DNA of 5,368 nt from Lachnospiraceae bacterium (lineage in GTDB: Bacteria > Bacillota > Clostridia > Lachnospirales > Lachnospiraceae): assembly GCA_014804385.1 (NCBI GenBank), contig JAAUZW010000017.1, positions 4,860 to 10,227 on the forward strand, written 5' to 3'. Positions 1 through 5,209 of this stretch are shown here, piece by piece (within the stretch, counting starts at the first letter, position 1; each line of letters starts with the position of its first letter). Below the pieces are notes generated by a model, which had not been told where the DNA came from, did no database searches, and worked only from the letters and a program-made list of their open reading frames with translations. A program made the position numbers and the translations under genes.

Positions 1-1143
1 CTGGGAACCGGGGCAGGCGTGCTGATCGGCCTTCTGTTTATGCTCGGGATGTACCGCTTAAACAGCGGGATCATCAAAAAACGGGTGGGGCGGGACAAAA
101 GTCGGCATGAGGAGTCCTATCAGGAGATCTTCAAGGTAATCTTTACCATCGTTACCCCCTTTATTCTCAGTACCTTTATCTATAACTGCACCACGGTGGT
201 CAATATGACCATCTTCTCTCATGTCATGGTGGATTATAAGAAGGTGGATGCGATATTGGTGAGCAATCAATATGGTATCTTTTCGGGATTGGCGGTGGCG
301 GTGGTAAATATTCCGATCGCTATTGCCTCAGCCATGTCTTCGGCCATCATGCCGGGAGTAGCGGCCTCCTATGTGCGGGGCACTCTGGCACAGACCAGAA
401 AACAGGTGGAGCGGGCAGTACAGCTGACGATGCTCATCGCGATCCCGGCGGCGGTGGGAATGGCGGTACTGCCGAAACCCATCATGCAGTTTATCTTTCC
501 CCAGAAAGAATCTCTGGATATCGCGTCAGGGCTTTTGGCGGCGCTTGCCGTCACCATTGTGCTCTATGGACTCTCTACTCTGACTAATGCGATACTGCAG
601 GGAATCGGTAAGGTCAATACGCCGGTGATTCACGCGGCCATAGCGCTGGCGATCCAGGTGGCGGGTCTGATTGCCCTTTTGCTGTATACGAATCTGGATC
701 TCTATGCTCTGGCGCTTGCCAATATCATTTATTCACTGGTGGTGTGCGTGCTCAATCAGCTCTCTGTGAGAAAACATCTGGAATACCGTATGGATGTGAT
801 GAAGCTTTTTGTTAAGCCGGGTTTCGCGGCGGCTGTGATGGGAGCGGCGGCCTTCGGCATCTATCATGGACTGATGTTGCTTTTGCCTGTGAGCCGTGTG
901 GTGCTGCTTGTGGCGATCGGTGTGGGCGTCTGTGTCTATGCGGCGGTCCTGCTTTTGATTGGCGGCGTGAAGGAGGAGGAGCTTCTGGCATTCCCGAAAG
1001 GCAGGATGCTTGTTGCTCTTGCTAAAAAATTACATCTGTTATCAGATGGGCCGAAAAAAGTGAAAAAGGGAAAGCGTGTAAAGAAAAAGAAGAGAAGACG
1101 GAGAAAGAAGCGAAAAAAGAAGAAGGAGGGGATACCCCTGTGA
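1..1143 (+). CDS. SpoVB/MurJ-like polysaccharide flippase (MOP superfamily), C-terminal part
   Basis: The reading frame is open from the first base (L-G-T-G-A-G before the first GTG at 19), so the gene starts upstream of the window; 380 residues are visible. Roughly nine hydrophobic segments can be seen near residues 1-17, 44-64, 92-116, 141-158, 174-195, 206-229, 233-254, 272-295 and 298-321. The stretch with A-I-L-Q-G-I-G-K near residues 197-204 is typical of SpoVB-type polysaccharide biosynthesis proteins. Known members of this superfamily move lipid-linked precursors (lipid II, O-unit or capsule carriers) across the membrane; the substrate here cannot be told. After the last membrane segment comes a soluble stretch and then an extreme basic tail: residues 352-375 are Lys/Arg at 21 of 24 positions. 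The stop overlaps the next start by 4 bp (GTGA), so the two genes are probably translated together. The family call is good; whether it is a SpoVB, MurJ-like or polymer-specific flippase is open. Confidence 0.85.
   Translation: MGTGAGVLIGLLFMLGMYRLNSGIIKKRVGRDKSRHEESYQEIFKVIFTIVTPFILSTFIYNCTTVVNMTIFSHVMVDYKKVDAILVSNQYGIFSGLAVAVVNIPIAIASAMSSAIMPGVAASYVRGTLAQTRKQVERAVQLTMLIAIPAAVGMAVLPKPIMQFIFPQKESLDIASGLLAALAVTIVLYGLSTLTNAILQGIGKVNTPVIHAAIALAIQVAGLIALLLYTNLDLYALALANIIYSLVVCVLNQLSVRKHLEYRMDVMKLFVKPGFAAAVMGAAAFGIYHGLMLLLPVSRVVLLVAIGVGVCVYAAVLLLIGGVKEEELLAFPKGRMLVALAKKLHLLSDGPKKVKKGKRVKKKKRRRRKKRKKKKEGIPL
1113..1139 (+). other. Candidate -1 frameshift site and SD-masking hairpin at the gene junction
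   Basis: The zero-frame codons CGA AAA AAG contain the heptamer A AAA AAG (1113-1119) in the phase needed for tandem slippage, the same heptamer used in E. coli dnaX and many IS elements. Seven nucleotides later lies a perfect hairpin, AGGGG (1127-1131), loop ATA, CCCCT (1135-1139). After a -1 slip the frame reads E-E-G-G-D-P without a stop and enters the downstream gene in its own frame at its GTG (1140). The hairpin also covers half of that gene's Shine-Dalgarno sequence. The stem is only 5 bp, and Lys-rich coding sequence makes such heptamers easily by chance, so function is not shown. Confidence 0.35.
1124..1129 (+). promoter_or_regulatory. Shine-Dalgarno for the MBL lipoprotein gene, inside the upstream gene
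   Basis: AGGAGG is the consensus Shine-Dalgarno sequence and ends 10 nt before the GTG at 1140. It lies within the last codons of the flippase gene and supports GTG 1140 over the in-frame GTG at 1146 as start. Its last three bases fall in the 5' arm of the 1127-1139 hairpin, so ribosomes finishing the flippase gene could expose it. Confidence 0.75.
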
Positions 1144-1982
1144 GAGTGAGATGGCAGGCTGTACTGCTCATGCTTTGGCTGACGGCAGCGCTTTTTGGCT
1201 GCGGGAAAGAGGAATCCCCCGCTCTGTTAAAAATGACCTTTCTGGATACGGGGAAATCGGACTGTATCGTGATCGAAGCAGGGGAGAGCGTGGTGGTGAA
1301 TGATGCGGCGGATGAGGACGATCAGGAGATGATCTGTGAGTTTCTGGACAGTCTGCAGACGGAACAGATTGAGTATCTTATCTTAAGCCACTTTGATAAA
1401 GATCATATCGGCAGTGCGGCCAAACTGCTGCGGCGCTATGAGGTGGGCTGTGTGTTGATGCCGGACTATCAGGAGGATTCGGAACCTTACCTTGCGCTTA
1501 TGGAGGCTCTGAATGAGACGGAAACCGAGAGCAGGCGGCTGCAGGAGAATTATCAGTTTTCTTTGGAGGGAATAGAGTTTTATGTGGATGCGCCCCGTGA
1601 GGTATCCTATGAGAATGACAATAACTACTCATTGATAACGTGTGTTACTTGTGGAGAAAACCAGATTCTTTTGATGGGAGACGCCCAGAAACAGCGGACG
1701 GAGGAGTTTTTAGAATCCTCCCATTGGTCACAGAACTGTGATCTGATCAAGATGCCCCACCACGGGGATTACAATAAGAGACTGCGGGATCTGTTTGTGC
1801 AGGCGCGGCCTCGGTATGCCGTTCTCACGGCCGGAGCGGAGCGGAGCCGGGTGGAGAAGGAGACACTTGCTCTTTTGGAGGCCTGTCGATGCAGCGTTTA
1901 CTATACGGATGAGGGGACTGTCACAGTCACGTCAAACGGGATAAATCTGCAGGTGGGTCAGATGGCTGGTTCGGGAAATTGA
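1140..1982 (+). CDS. ComEC-type metallo-beta-lactamase-fold hydrolase, predicted lipoprotein
   Basis: The 280-residue product begins with a short basic stretch (R2, R4), a hydrophobic core and a lipobox L18-F19-G20-C21, so it is probably lipidated on C21 and anchored outside the membrane. The rest resembles the stand-alone nuclease-like domain of ComEC/Rec2. It has F-L-D-T-G at 34-38 (the family's F-L-D-V-G-Q-G-D position), then S-H-F-D-K-D-H-I-G at 83-91, which is the metal-binding HxDxDH variant (H84, D86, D88, H89). N-N-Y-S at 161-164 is followed by M-G-D at 179-181 and M-P-H-H-G at 205-209. These residues suggest an intact two-metal hydrolase. Substrate is unknown; relatives cleave phosphodiester bonds in nucleic acids or other phosphoesters. 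GTG is chosen as start for its AGGAGG 10 nt upstream and the complete signal peptide it gives. The gene is coupled to the flippase gene by a 4-bp overlap, which suggests a shared envelope role, but this is inference. F at the -2 lipobox position is somewhat unusual. Confidence 0.85.
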   Translation: MRVRWQAVLLMLWLTAALFGCGKEESPALLKMTFLDTGKSDCIVIEAGESVVVNDAADEDDQEMICEFLDSLQTEQIEYLILSHFDKDHIGSAAKLLRRYEVGCVLMPDYQEDSEPYLALMEALNETETESRRLQENYQFSLEGIEFYVDAPREVSYENDNNYSLITCVTCGENQILLMGDAQKQRTEEFLESSHWSQNCDLIKMPHHGDYNKRLRDLFVQARPRYAVLTAGAERSRVEKETLALLEACRCSVYYTDEGTVTVTSNGINLQVGQMAGSGN

Positions 1983-1993
1983 TCCGCCTGCAG
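1947..1993. terminator. Weak inverted repeat between convergent genes, possible terminator
   Basis: The arms CTGCAGGTGG (1947-1956) and CCGCCTGCAG (1984-1993) can pair over 10 bp with one G-U, around a 27-nt loop that spans the stop codon of the MBL gene. On the minus strand the stem is followed by ATTTAT, a weak U-rich tail, so it could act at the end of rqcH. On the plus strand there is no T-run after it. The long loop makes this a poor canonical terminator, but nothing better exists between these convergent genes. Confidence 0.25.
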
Positions 1994-2003
1994 GACGAGT
2001 CGT

Positions 2004-3767
2004 TTAGGATAGCTCGGTCAGACCGGAGATATCGGAGTCTATCGCCATGGAGTAGTTTGTATAGTACACCACAAAGCCGGGCTTAGCACCGGCTGGTTTT
2101 TTGACATGCTTTTTCTGGATATAATCGATTTCTACTTTGTCCTGTTCGCGGCCTCTGGAATAGTAGGCGGCAAGCCTTGCAGCCTCCTCGAAGGCACGGT
2201 CCGGCACTTCCTTTCCCTCTGTCCTTAAGATAACGTGGGAGCCGGGCATCTGTTTGGCGTGAAACCACCAGTCTCCTCCGGTGGCGAATTTAAAGGTGAG
2301 CTCATCGTTCTGGAAATTGTTTTTCCCCACATAGAGGTGGAAACCGTCGCTGCTCACGTAGTGGAAGGGTTTGCTTGTGATCTTCGCCTTTTTGGTGCCG
2401 CCTTTCCGGCGGATATAACCGCTCTCGATCAGCTCTTCCCGAATCTGTACCAGATCCTCCTCCTGCATGGCGATATCCAGGGCGGAGAGGATGGATTCCA
2501 GATGTTCGATCTCTTCTTTGACCTGCACGGTCAATTCTGAGAGCGCTTCATAGGTTCTCTTCATTTTCCCGTATTTATCAAAATATCTCTGGGCATTTTC
2601 CTGGGCCGTGAGGGTGTCATCCAGAGGGATAGTCACCGGTTCGCCGGTGTAGTAGTTGACAGCTTCCAGCGTTTTTGCGCCTGGCGCCGCGCTGTAGCCG
2701 TAGGTGTTTAAAAGCTCTCCGTAGACCTTATAGGTGTCCCGCTTTTTGGTGTCCTCCATCTGTCGAAGCTGCAGGTCATATTTTTTGACATTGCGCTCCA
2801 GGGCAGTCTGTACGATGCGCCTTAAGTCGATGGATTTCTGCCGGATGCGGGTCACGGTTTCCCGTTCTGCGTAGTAGCGCTCCAGCACGCTGCTGATACT
2901 GGGGGAGGAACTGCTTTCCTTGTCACGGTAGAGGGTCAAAGGCAGGGCGGCAAATTCGATGGGCGTCTTACCGTCGTAGATGATGACAGGGGAAAACGTC
3001 CCTGCGGCCACCTGCGCCATCATATCCGTGAATGCGGAAAAGACCGCCTGTAGAGAATCATCATCGGTATCGGCCAACGCTTTTGCGGGCAGATCGGCGT
3101 CCACACCGGCCCGGTAACAGATCTCCTGGGCAATGACCGGGGAGAGTCCGGTATAGGTGGTGTAGAGCGCCTTGTAGAGCGGCATAGGCTTTTCCTGCAT
3201 TTTTACTTTAAAGTTTACATAACTCGAATCCGAGCGGTCTTTCAAGGACAAAGGATTCTGTTTATCCTGAGTCTGCGGGATAAAGTAGGGGTGGCCCGGC
3301 AGCACCTCTCTGACAGAGCTGACCATAGCGGAGACGTGCTTGATACTGTCTATGATCTGTTCCTTATCATCGCAGAAAATGATATTGCTGTGCTTGCCCA
3401 TGATCTCCACGATCAGTTTCTTTTGACACAGGTCCCCCAGCTCGTTTAAGTGCTCCAGATCGATATGGATGATGCGTTCCAGTCCCGGCTGGGAGATGGC
3501 GGCGATGCGGGCGTTTTGCAGATGCTTGCGCAGGAGCATGCAAAAGCCCGGTGCAGTCATAGGGCTTTGTCTGTTTTTCTCTGTCAGATAGACCAGAGGG
3601 AGAGAGGCGTCCGCGGATACCAACAGGCGGTACTGACCGCCGTTATTCTTTATGGTGAGAAGAAGCGCATCGTTCTCCGGCTGGGCGATCTTATAGATGC
3701 GTCCGCCCAGAAGTGTCTCCTGTAATTCTTTTGTGATATTTGCAATGGTGATGCCGTCAAAAGCCAT
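2004..3767 (-). CDS. rqcH: Rqc2 homologue RqcH (NFACT / FbpA family), ribosome quality control
   Basis: This is a complete 587-residue NFACT protein, of normal family length. RqcH binds 50S subunits that carry stalled peptidyl-tRNA and recruits tRNA-Ala to add a C-terminal alanine tail that marks the chain for ClpXP; older annotations call it fibronectin-binding protein. The N-terminal NFACT-N domain starts M-A-F-D-G-I and carries F-C-M-L-L-R-K-H (75-82), L-E-R (96-98) and M-G-K-H-S-N-I (123-129). A helix-hairpin-helix region lies near 198-223 (Y-T-G-L-S-P), then a charged, coiled-coil-prone stretch at about 294-435. The C-terminal NFACT-R domain (about 466-570) has D-W-W-F-H (499-503), P-G-S-H-V (508-512) and Q-K-K-H-V-K-K-P (551-558). 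Residues 97-98, which are D-R in B. subtilis and needed for tRNA binding, are E-R here. The ATG at 3767 is preceded by AAAGGA (3779-3784) with 11-nt spacing. The gene is divergent from yicC. The assignment is firm. Confidence 0.95.
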   Translation of the reverse strand: MAFDGITIANITKELQETLLGGRIYKIAQPENDALLLTIKNNGGQYRLLVSADASLPLVYLTEKNRQSPMTAPGFCMLLRKHLQNARIAAISQPGLERIIHIDLEHLNELGDLCQKKLIVEIMGKHSNIIFCDDKEQIIDSIKHVSAMVSSVREVLPGHPYFIPQTQDKQNPLSLKDRSDSSYVNFKVKMQEKPMPLYKALYTTYTGLSPVIAQEICYRAGVDADLPAKALADTDDDSLQAVFSAFTDMMAQVAAGTFSPVIIYDGKTPIEFAALPLTLYRDKESSSSPSISSVLERYYAERETVTRIRQKSIDLRRIVQTALERNVKKYDLQLRQMEDTKKRDTYKVYGELLNTYGYSAAPGAKTLEAVNYYTGEPVTIPLDDTLTAQENAQRYFDKYGKMKRTYEALSELTVQVKEEIEHLESILSALDIAMQEEDLVQIREELIESGYIRRKGGTKKAKITSKPFHYVSSDGFHLYVGKNNFQNDELTFKFATGGDWWFHAKQMPGSHVILRTEGKEVPDRAFEEAARLAAYYSRGREQDKVEIDYIQKKHVKKPAGAKPGFVVYYTNYSMAIDSDISGLTELS

Positions 3768-3778
3768 ATTGCATTCCG

Positions 3779-3784
3779 TCCTTT
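3779..3784 (-). promoter_or_regulatory. Shine-Dalgarno of rqcH
   Basis: On the minus strand AAAGGA lies 11 nt before the ATG at 3767 and abuts the foot of a short hairpin formed by the proximal repeat copy (CGCAGA/TCTGCG, 3785-3804). An out-of-frame ATG lies between the site and the true start (3772-3774), so the exact start rests on the conserved M-A-F-D-G N-terminus. Confidence 0.6.
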
Positions 3785-3813
3785 CGCAGATTGCTGAGTC
3801 TGCGTCTATGATA
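3785..3813. repeat. 29-bp direct repeat, copy 1 (rqcH-proximal)
   Basis: This stretch matches 3877-3905 at 28 of 29 positions, the only difference being T at 3791 against C at 3883. It contains CGCAGA and TCTGCG as inverted arms around TGCTGA. It lacks the outer bases that complete the perfect stem in copy 2. Weaker similarity continues beyond it (ATAA, then CAGAT) with a 3-nt gap. It lies in the leader of rqcH and touches the putative -10 box of that gene. Confidence 0.9.
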
Positions 3814-3818
3814 TTATA
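3813..3818 (-). promoter_or_regulatory. Possible -10 box of rqcH
   Basis: On the minus strand the hexamer is TATAAT, a perfect -10 consensus, 45 nt upstream of the rqcH ATG. No good -35 sits at 16-18 bp spacing; TTGGCA (3845-3850) is too far at 26 bp. The promoter may be weak, rely on an activator, or be wrong. It overlaps the edge of the direct repeat by one base. Confidence 0.35.
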
Positions 3819-3850
3819 ATCACAGATGCTGTAATCTTCTGCATTGCCAA

Positions 3851-3873
3851 CAAGAATTACGTAGTAATTCTTG
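3851..3873. repeat. Perfect palindrome, 10-bp arms
   Basis: CAAGAATTAC (3851-3860) and GTAATTCTTG (3864-3873) are exact reverse complements around a 3-nt GTA spacer. The palindrome is AT-rich, lacks a T-run after it, and is separated by one base from the GC-rich palindrome at 3875-3898. It could be an operator, or half of a two-hairpin REP/MITE-like element. I favour the latter because of the neighbouring repeat, without having other copies to compare. Confidence 0.85.
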
Positions 3874-3874
3874 C

Positions 3875-3898
3875 GACGCAGACTGCTGAGTCTGCGTC
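3875..3898. repeat. Perfect GC-rich palindrome, 9-bp arms
   Basis: GACGCAGAC (3875-3883) and GTCTGCGTC (3890-3898) pair perfectly around the 6-nt loop TGCTGA. Most of this stem-loop belongs to the 29-bp direct repeat. Neither strand has a run of T after it, so it is unlikely to be an intrinsic terminator. Confidence 0.85.
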
Positions 3899-3905
3899 TA
3901 TGATA
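3877..3905. repeat. 29-bp direct repeat, copy 2 (fuller copy)
   Basis: Partner of 3785-3813, offset by 92 bp. This copy forms the complete 9-bp stem and follows the AT-rich palindrome at once, so it looks like the fuller version of the element, with copy 1 a partial duplicate. Two copies alone are too few for a CRISPR array. Confidence 0.9.
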
Positions 3906-3932
3906 CCATAACAGATACGTTAGCGTAAACCA

Positions 3933-3961
3933 TTGACTATTAAACTTCTTTCCACTATAAT
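3933..3961 (+). promoter_or_regulatory. Sigma-A promoter of the yicC-remA-gmk operon
   Basis: TTGACT (3933-3938) and TATAAT (3956-3961) are separated by exactly 17 bp, close to the housekeeping consensus. Transcription would begin around 3967-3969 and give a leader of about 90 nt before yicC. A small dyad TACG-TTAG-CGTA (3916-3927) lies just upstream of the -35 box and might be a weak protein site, though it is too short to argue for. Confidence 0.85.
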
Positions 3962-4004
3962 AAAGACTGTATGCGTGGGTCTTTTTGTTATATTATTATA
4001 GAAA

Positions 4005-4030
4005 GAATCGTTGTCGGACGGCAGCGATTT
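4005..4030 (+). promoter_or_regulatory. Leader hairpin upstream of yicC
   Basis: GAATCGTTG (4005-4013) can pair with CAGCGATTT (4022-4030) over 9 bp with two G-U pairs, around the 8-nt loop TCGGACGG. It lies in the predicted 5' leader, 7 nt before the AAGGAG Shine-Dalgarno. It has no T-run and is not a terminator. It might affect leader stability or translation; no known riboswitch class is recognisable. Confidence 0.4.
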
Positions 4031-4037
4031 CCTACAA

Positions 4038-4043
4038 AAGGAG
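4038..4043 (+). promoter_or_regulatory. Shine-Dalgarno of yicC, unusually distant
   Basis: AAGGAG is the best match to the anti-Shine-Dalgarno before yicC, but it is 16 nt from the ATG at 4060, longer than usual. A poorer purine tract AAGAAGAG (4045-4052) sits at 7 nt. The conserved N-terminus M-I-K-S-M-T-G-F-G-R fixes the start at 4060 regardless. Confidence 0.5.
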
Positions 4044-4059
4044 AAAGAAGAGTACGACT

Positions 4060-4938
4060 ATGATCAAGAGCATGACCGGTTTCGGCAGATGTGAGGTGGC
4101 GGAGGGAGCACGGAAGATCACCGTGGAGATGAAATCTGTCAATCACAGATATCTGGATGTCAACATCAAGATGCCGAAGAAATTGAACTTTTTTGAGACC
4201 GCGATCCGGAATGAACTCAAGAACTATATGCAGAGGGGAAAGGTGGATATCTTTATCTCCTATGAGGACATGACGGAAACAAATGTCTGCGTAAAGTACA
4301 ACAGGGATCTGGCGGCAGAGTACATGAAGTATCTCTGGCAGATGTCGGAGGACTTTTCACTGGATAATGATGTCCGTGTGTCTACGCTGTCACGTTATCC
4401 GGAAGTGCTGACCATGGAGGAGCAGTCCATTGATGAGGAGGAGCTCTGGCATCTTTTGGAGAAGGCAGTACGGGGGGCGGCGGAATCCTTTATAGAAACC
4501 AGAGTGAAAGAGGGAGAAAACATCCGGGATGATCTGTTTGCAAAGTTGAATGCTATGTTAGCCAGTGTGGAGTTTATCGAACACCGTTCCCCCCAGATCA
4601 TTACGGAATATAAGCAGAAGCTTAAAGATAAAGTGAGAGAGCTGCTGGAGGATACCCAGATCGATGAGGCGAGACTGCTGACGGAGGTGACAATTTTTGC
4701 GGACAAGGTTTGTGTGGACGAGGAACTGGTGCGCTTAAAGAGTCATATTTCAGCCACGAAGGAGAGTATTAAGGAGGGCGGCAGTATCGGGCGCAAGCTG
4801 GATTTTCTGGCACAGGAGATGAACCGCGAGGCCAACACCATTCTCTCCAAGACGACAGATCTGGAGATATCCAACCGGGCCATCGAGTTAAAGACCGAGA
4901 TCGAGAAGGTCAGAGAACAGATACAGAATATCGAGTAA
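4060..4938 (+). CDS. yicC: YicC/YloC family endoribonuclease-like protein
   Basis: The 292-residue product has the usual family length and begins with the hallmark M-I-K-S-M-T-G-F-G-R, which fixes the start here although the frame stays open further upstream. The YicC N-terminal domain (about 1-155) shows V-N-H-R-Y-L-D (27-33) and R-G-K-V (59-62). The C-terminal DUF1732 domain (about 208-292) shows D-E-E-L-V-R-L-K-S-H (220-229), G-R-K-L-D-F-L (244-250) and Q-E-M-N-R-E-A-N-T (252-260). E. coli YicC has been described as an RNase linked to small-RNA turnover; the Bacillus homologue is YloC. The protein is charged, with no signal peptide or membrane segment, so it should be cytoplasmic. It is the first gene after a strong promoter and leader, and remA follows 10 bp later. 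The family assignment is firm; its in vivo substrates in Clostridia are unknown to me. Confidence 0.95.
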   Translation: MIKSMTGFGRCEVAEGARKITVEMKSVNHRYLDVNIKMPKKLNFFETAIRNELKNYMQRGKVDIFISYEDMTETNVCVKYNRDLAAEYMKYLWQMSEDFSLDNDVRVSTLSRYPEVLTMEEQSIDEEELWHLLEKAVRGAAESFIETRVKEGENIRDDLFAKLNAMLASVEFIEHRSPQIITEYKQKLKDKVRELLEDTQIDEARLLTEVTIFADKVCVDEELVRLKSHISATKESIKEGGSIGRKLDFLAQEMNREANTILSKTTDLEISNRAIELKTEIEKVREQIQNIE

Positions 4939-4948
4939 GGATGATTTT

Positions 4949-5209
4949 ATGGGAAGACTGATTCATATAGGCTTTGGCAATGTGGTCAATACAGGAAAGA
5001 TCATTGCTATTGTGAGCCCTGATTCGGCGCCGGTCAAGCGCATGGTGCAGAGAGCAAAGGAAATGGGGACGGCCATTGACGCCACCCAGGGGCGCAAGAC
5101 AAAGGCAGTGCTGGTGATGGAAAACAGTCAGATCGTATTATCAGCGCTTTTGCCGGAGACTATATCGGGCAGGGCACAGACAGAGGATGGACAGACAAAT
5201 GAAGAATAA
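4949..5209 (+). CDS. remA: RemA (DUF370) DNA-binding regulator
   Basis: The 86-residue protein matches RemA throughout its core: I-H-I-G-F-G-N-V-V-N (5-14), I-V-S-P-D-S-A-P-V-K-R (21-31), I-D-A-T-Q-G-R-K-T (43-51) and S-A-L-L-P-E-T (66-72). In B. subtilis RemA activates biofilm matrix and osmoprotectant genes, and a relative forms ring-shaped oligomers that bind DNA through basic residues. The basic position known as R18 in B. subtilis is K17 here, and the P29 equivalent is P28. The loop R49-K50-T51-K52 keeps its basic character. The C-terminus (residues 77-86) is a short polar, acidic tail whose DNA overlaps the gmk start. The Shine-Dalgarno AAGGA (4937-4941) overlaps the yicC stop, 7 nt before the ATG, so the gene is probably co-translated with yicC. 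Confidence 0.95.
   Translation: MGRLIHIGFGNVVNTGKIIAIVSPDSAPVKRMVQRAKEMGTAIDATQGRKTKAVLVMENSQIVLSALLPETISGRAQTEDGQTNEE

Noticed and set aside
19..21. GTG at 19 as the start of the flippase gene
   Set aside because: The frame is open and hydrophobic from base 1 and the product begins in the middle of a membrane segment, so the gene is cut by the window edge.
1054..1060. Another AAAAAAG heptamer as a frameshift site
   Set aside because: The zero-frame codons are AAA AAA GTG, so the heptamer is in the wrong phase for tandem -1 slippage.
2235..2540. Plus-strand open frame opposite rqcH
   Set aside because: It is antisense to the conserved NFACT-R and coiled-coil coding sequence, with no family resemblance. 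The same applies to plus-strand 3450-3725 and minus-strand 2083-2268, 4395-4706, 58-270 and 369-557.
3785..3905. CRISPR array
   Set aside because: There are only two repeat copies with one 63-bp interval that itself holds a palindrome, and no cas gene is present.
3962..3986. AAAGAC...GTCTTTTT hairpin as a terminator or attenuator for yicC
   Set aside because: Its 5' arm lies between the -10 box and the expected transcription start, so the full stem would not be in the yicC transcript. It is short and AT-rich, and no upstream plus-strand gene needs it.
3985..4059. Upstream extension of the yicC frame from a TTG at 3985
   Set aside because: The extension encodes a Tyr/Arg-rich stretch unlike the family and would overlap the leader hairpin and Shine-Dalgarno. 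The hallmark M-I-K-S-M-T-G-F-G-R begins at 4060.
5187..5198. ATG at 5187 as the gmk start
   Set aside because: It is in frame and possible, but the nearest purine-rich tract touches it with no spacer, whereas the ATG at 5199 has AGAGGA at 11 nt and gives an ordinary Gmk N-terminus.
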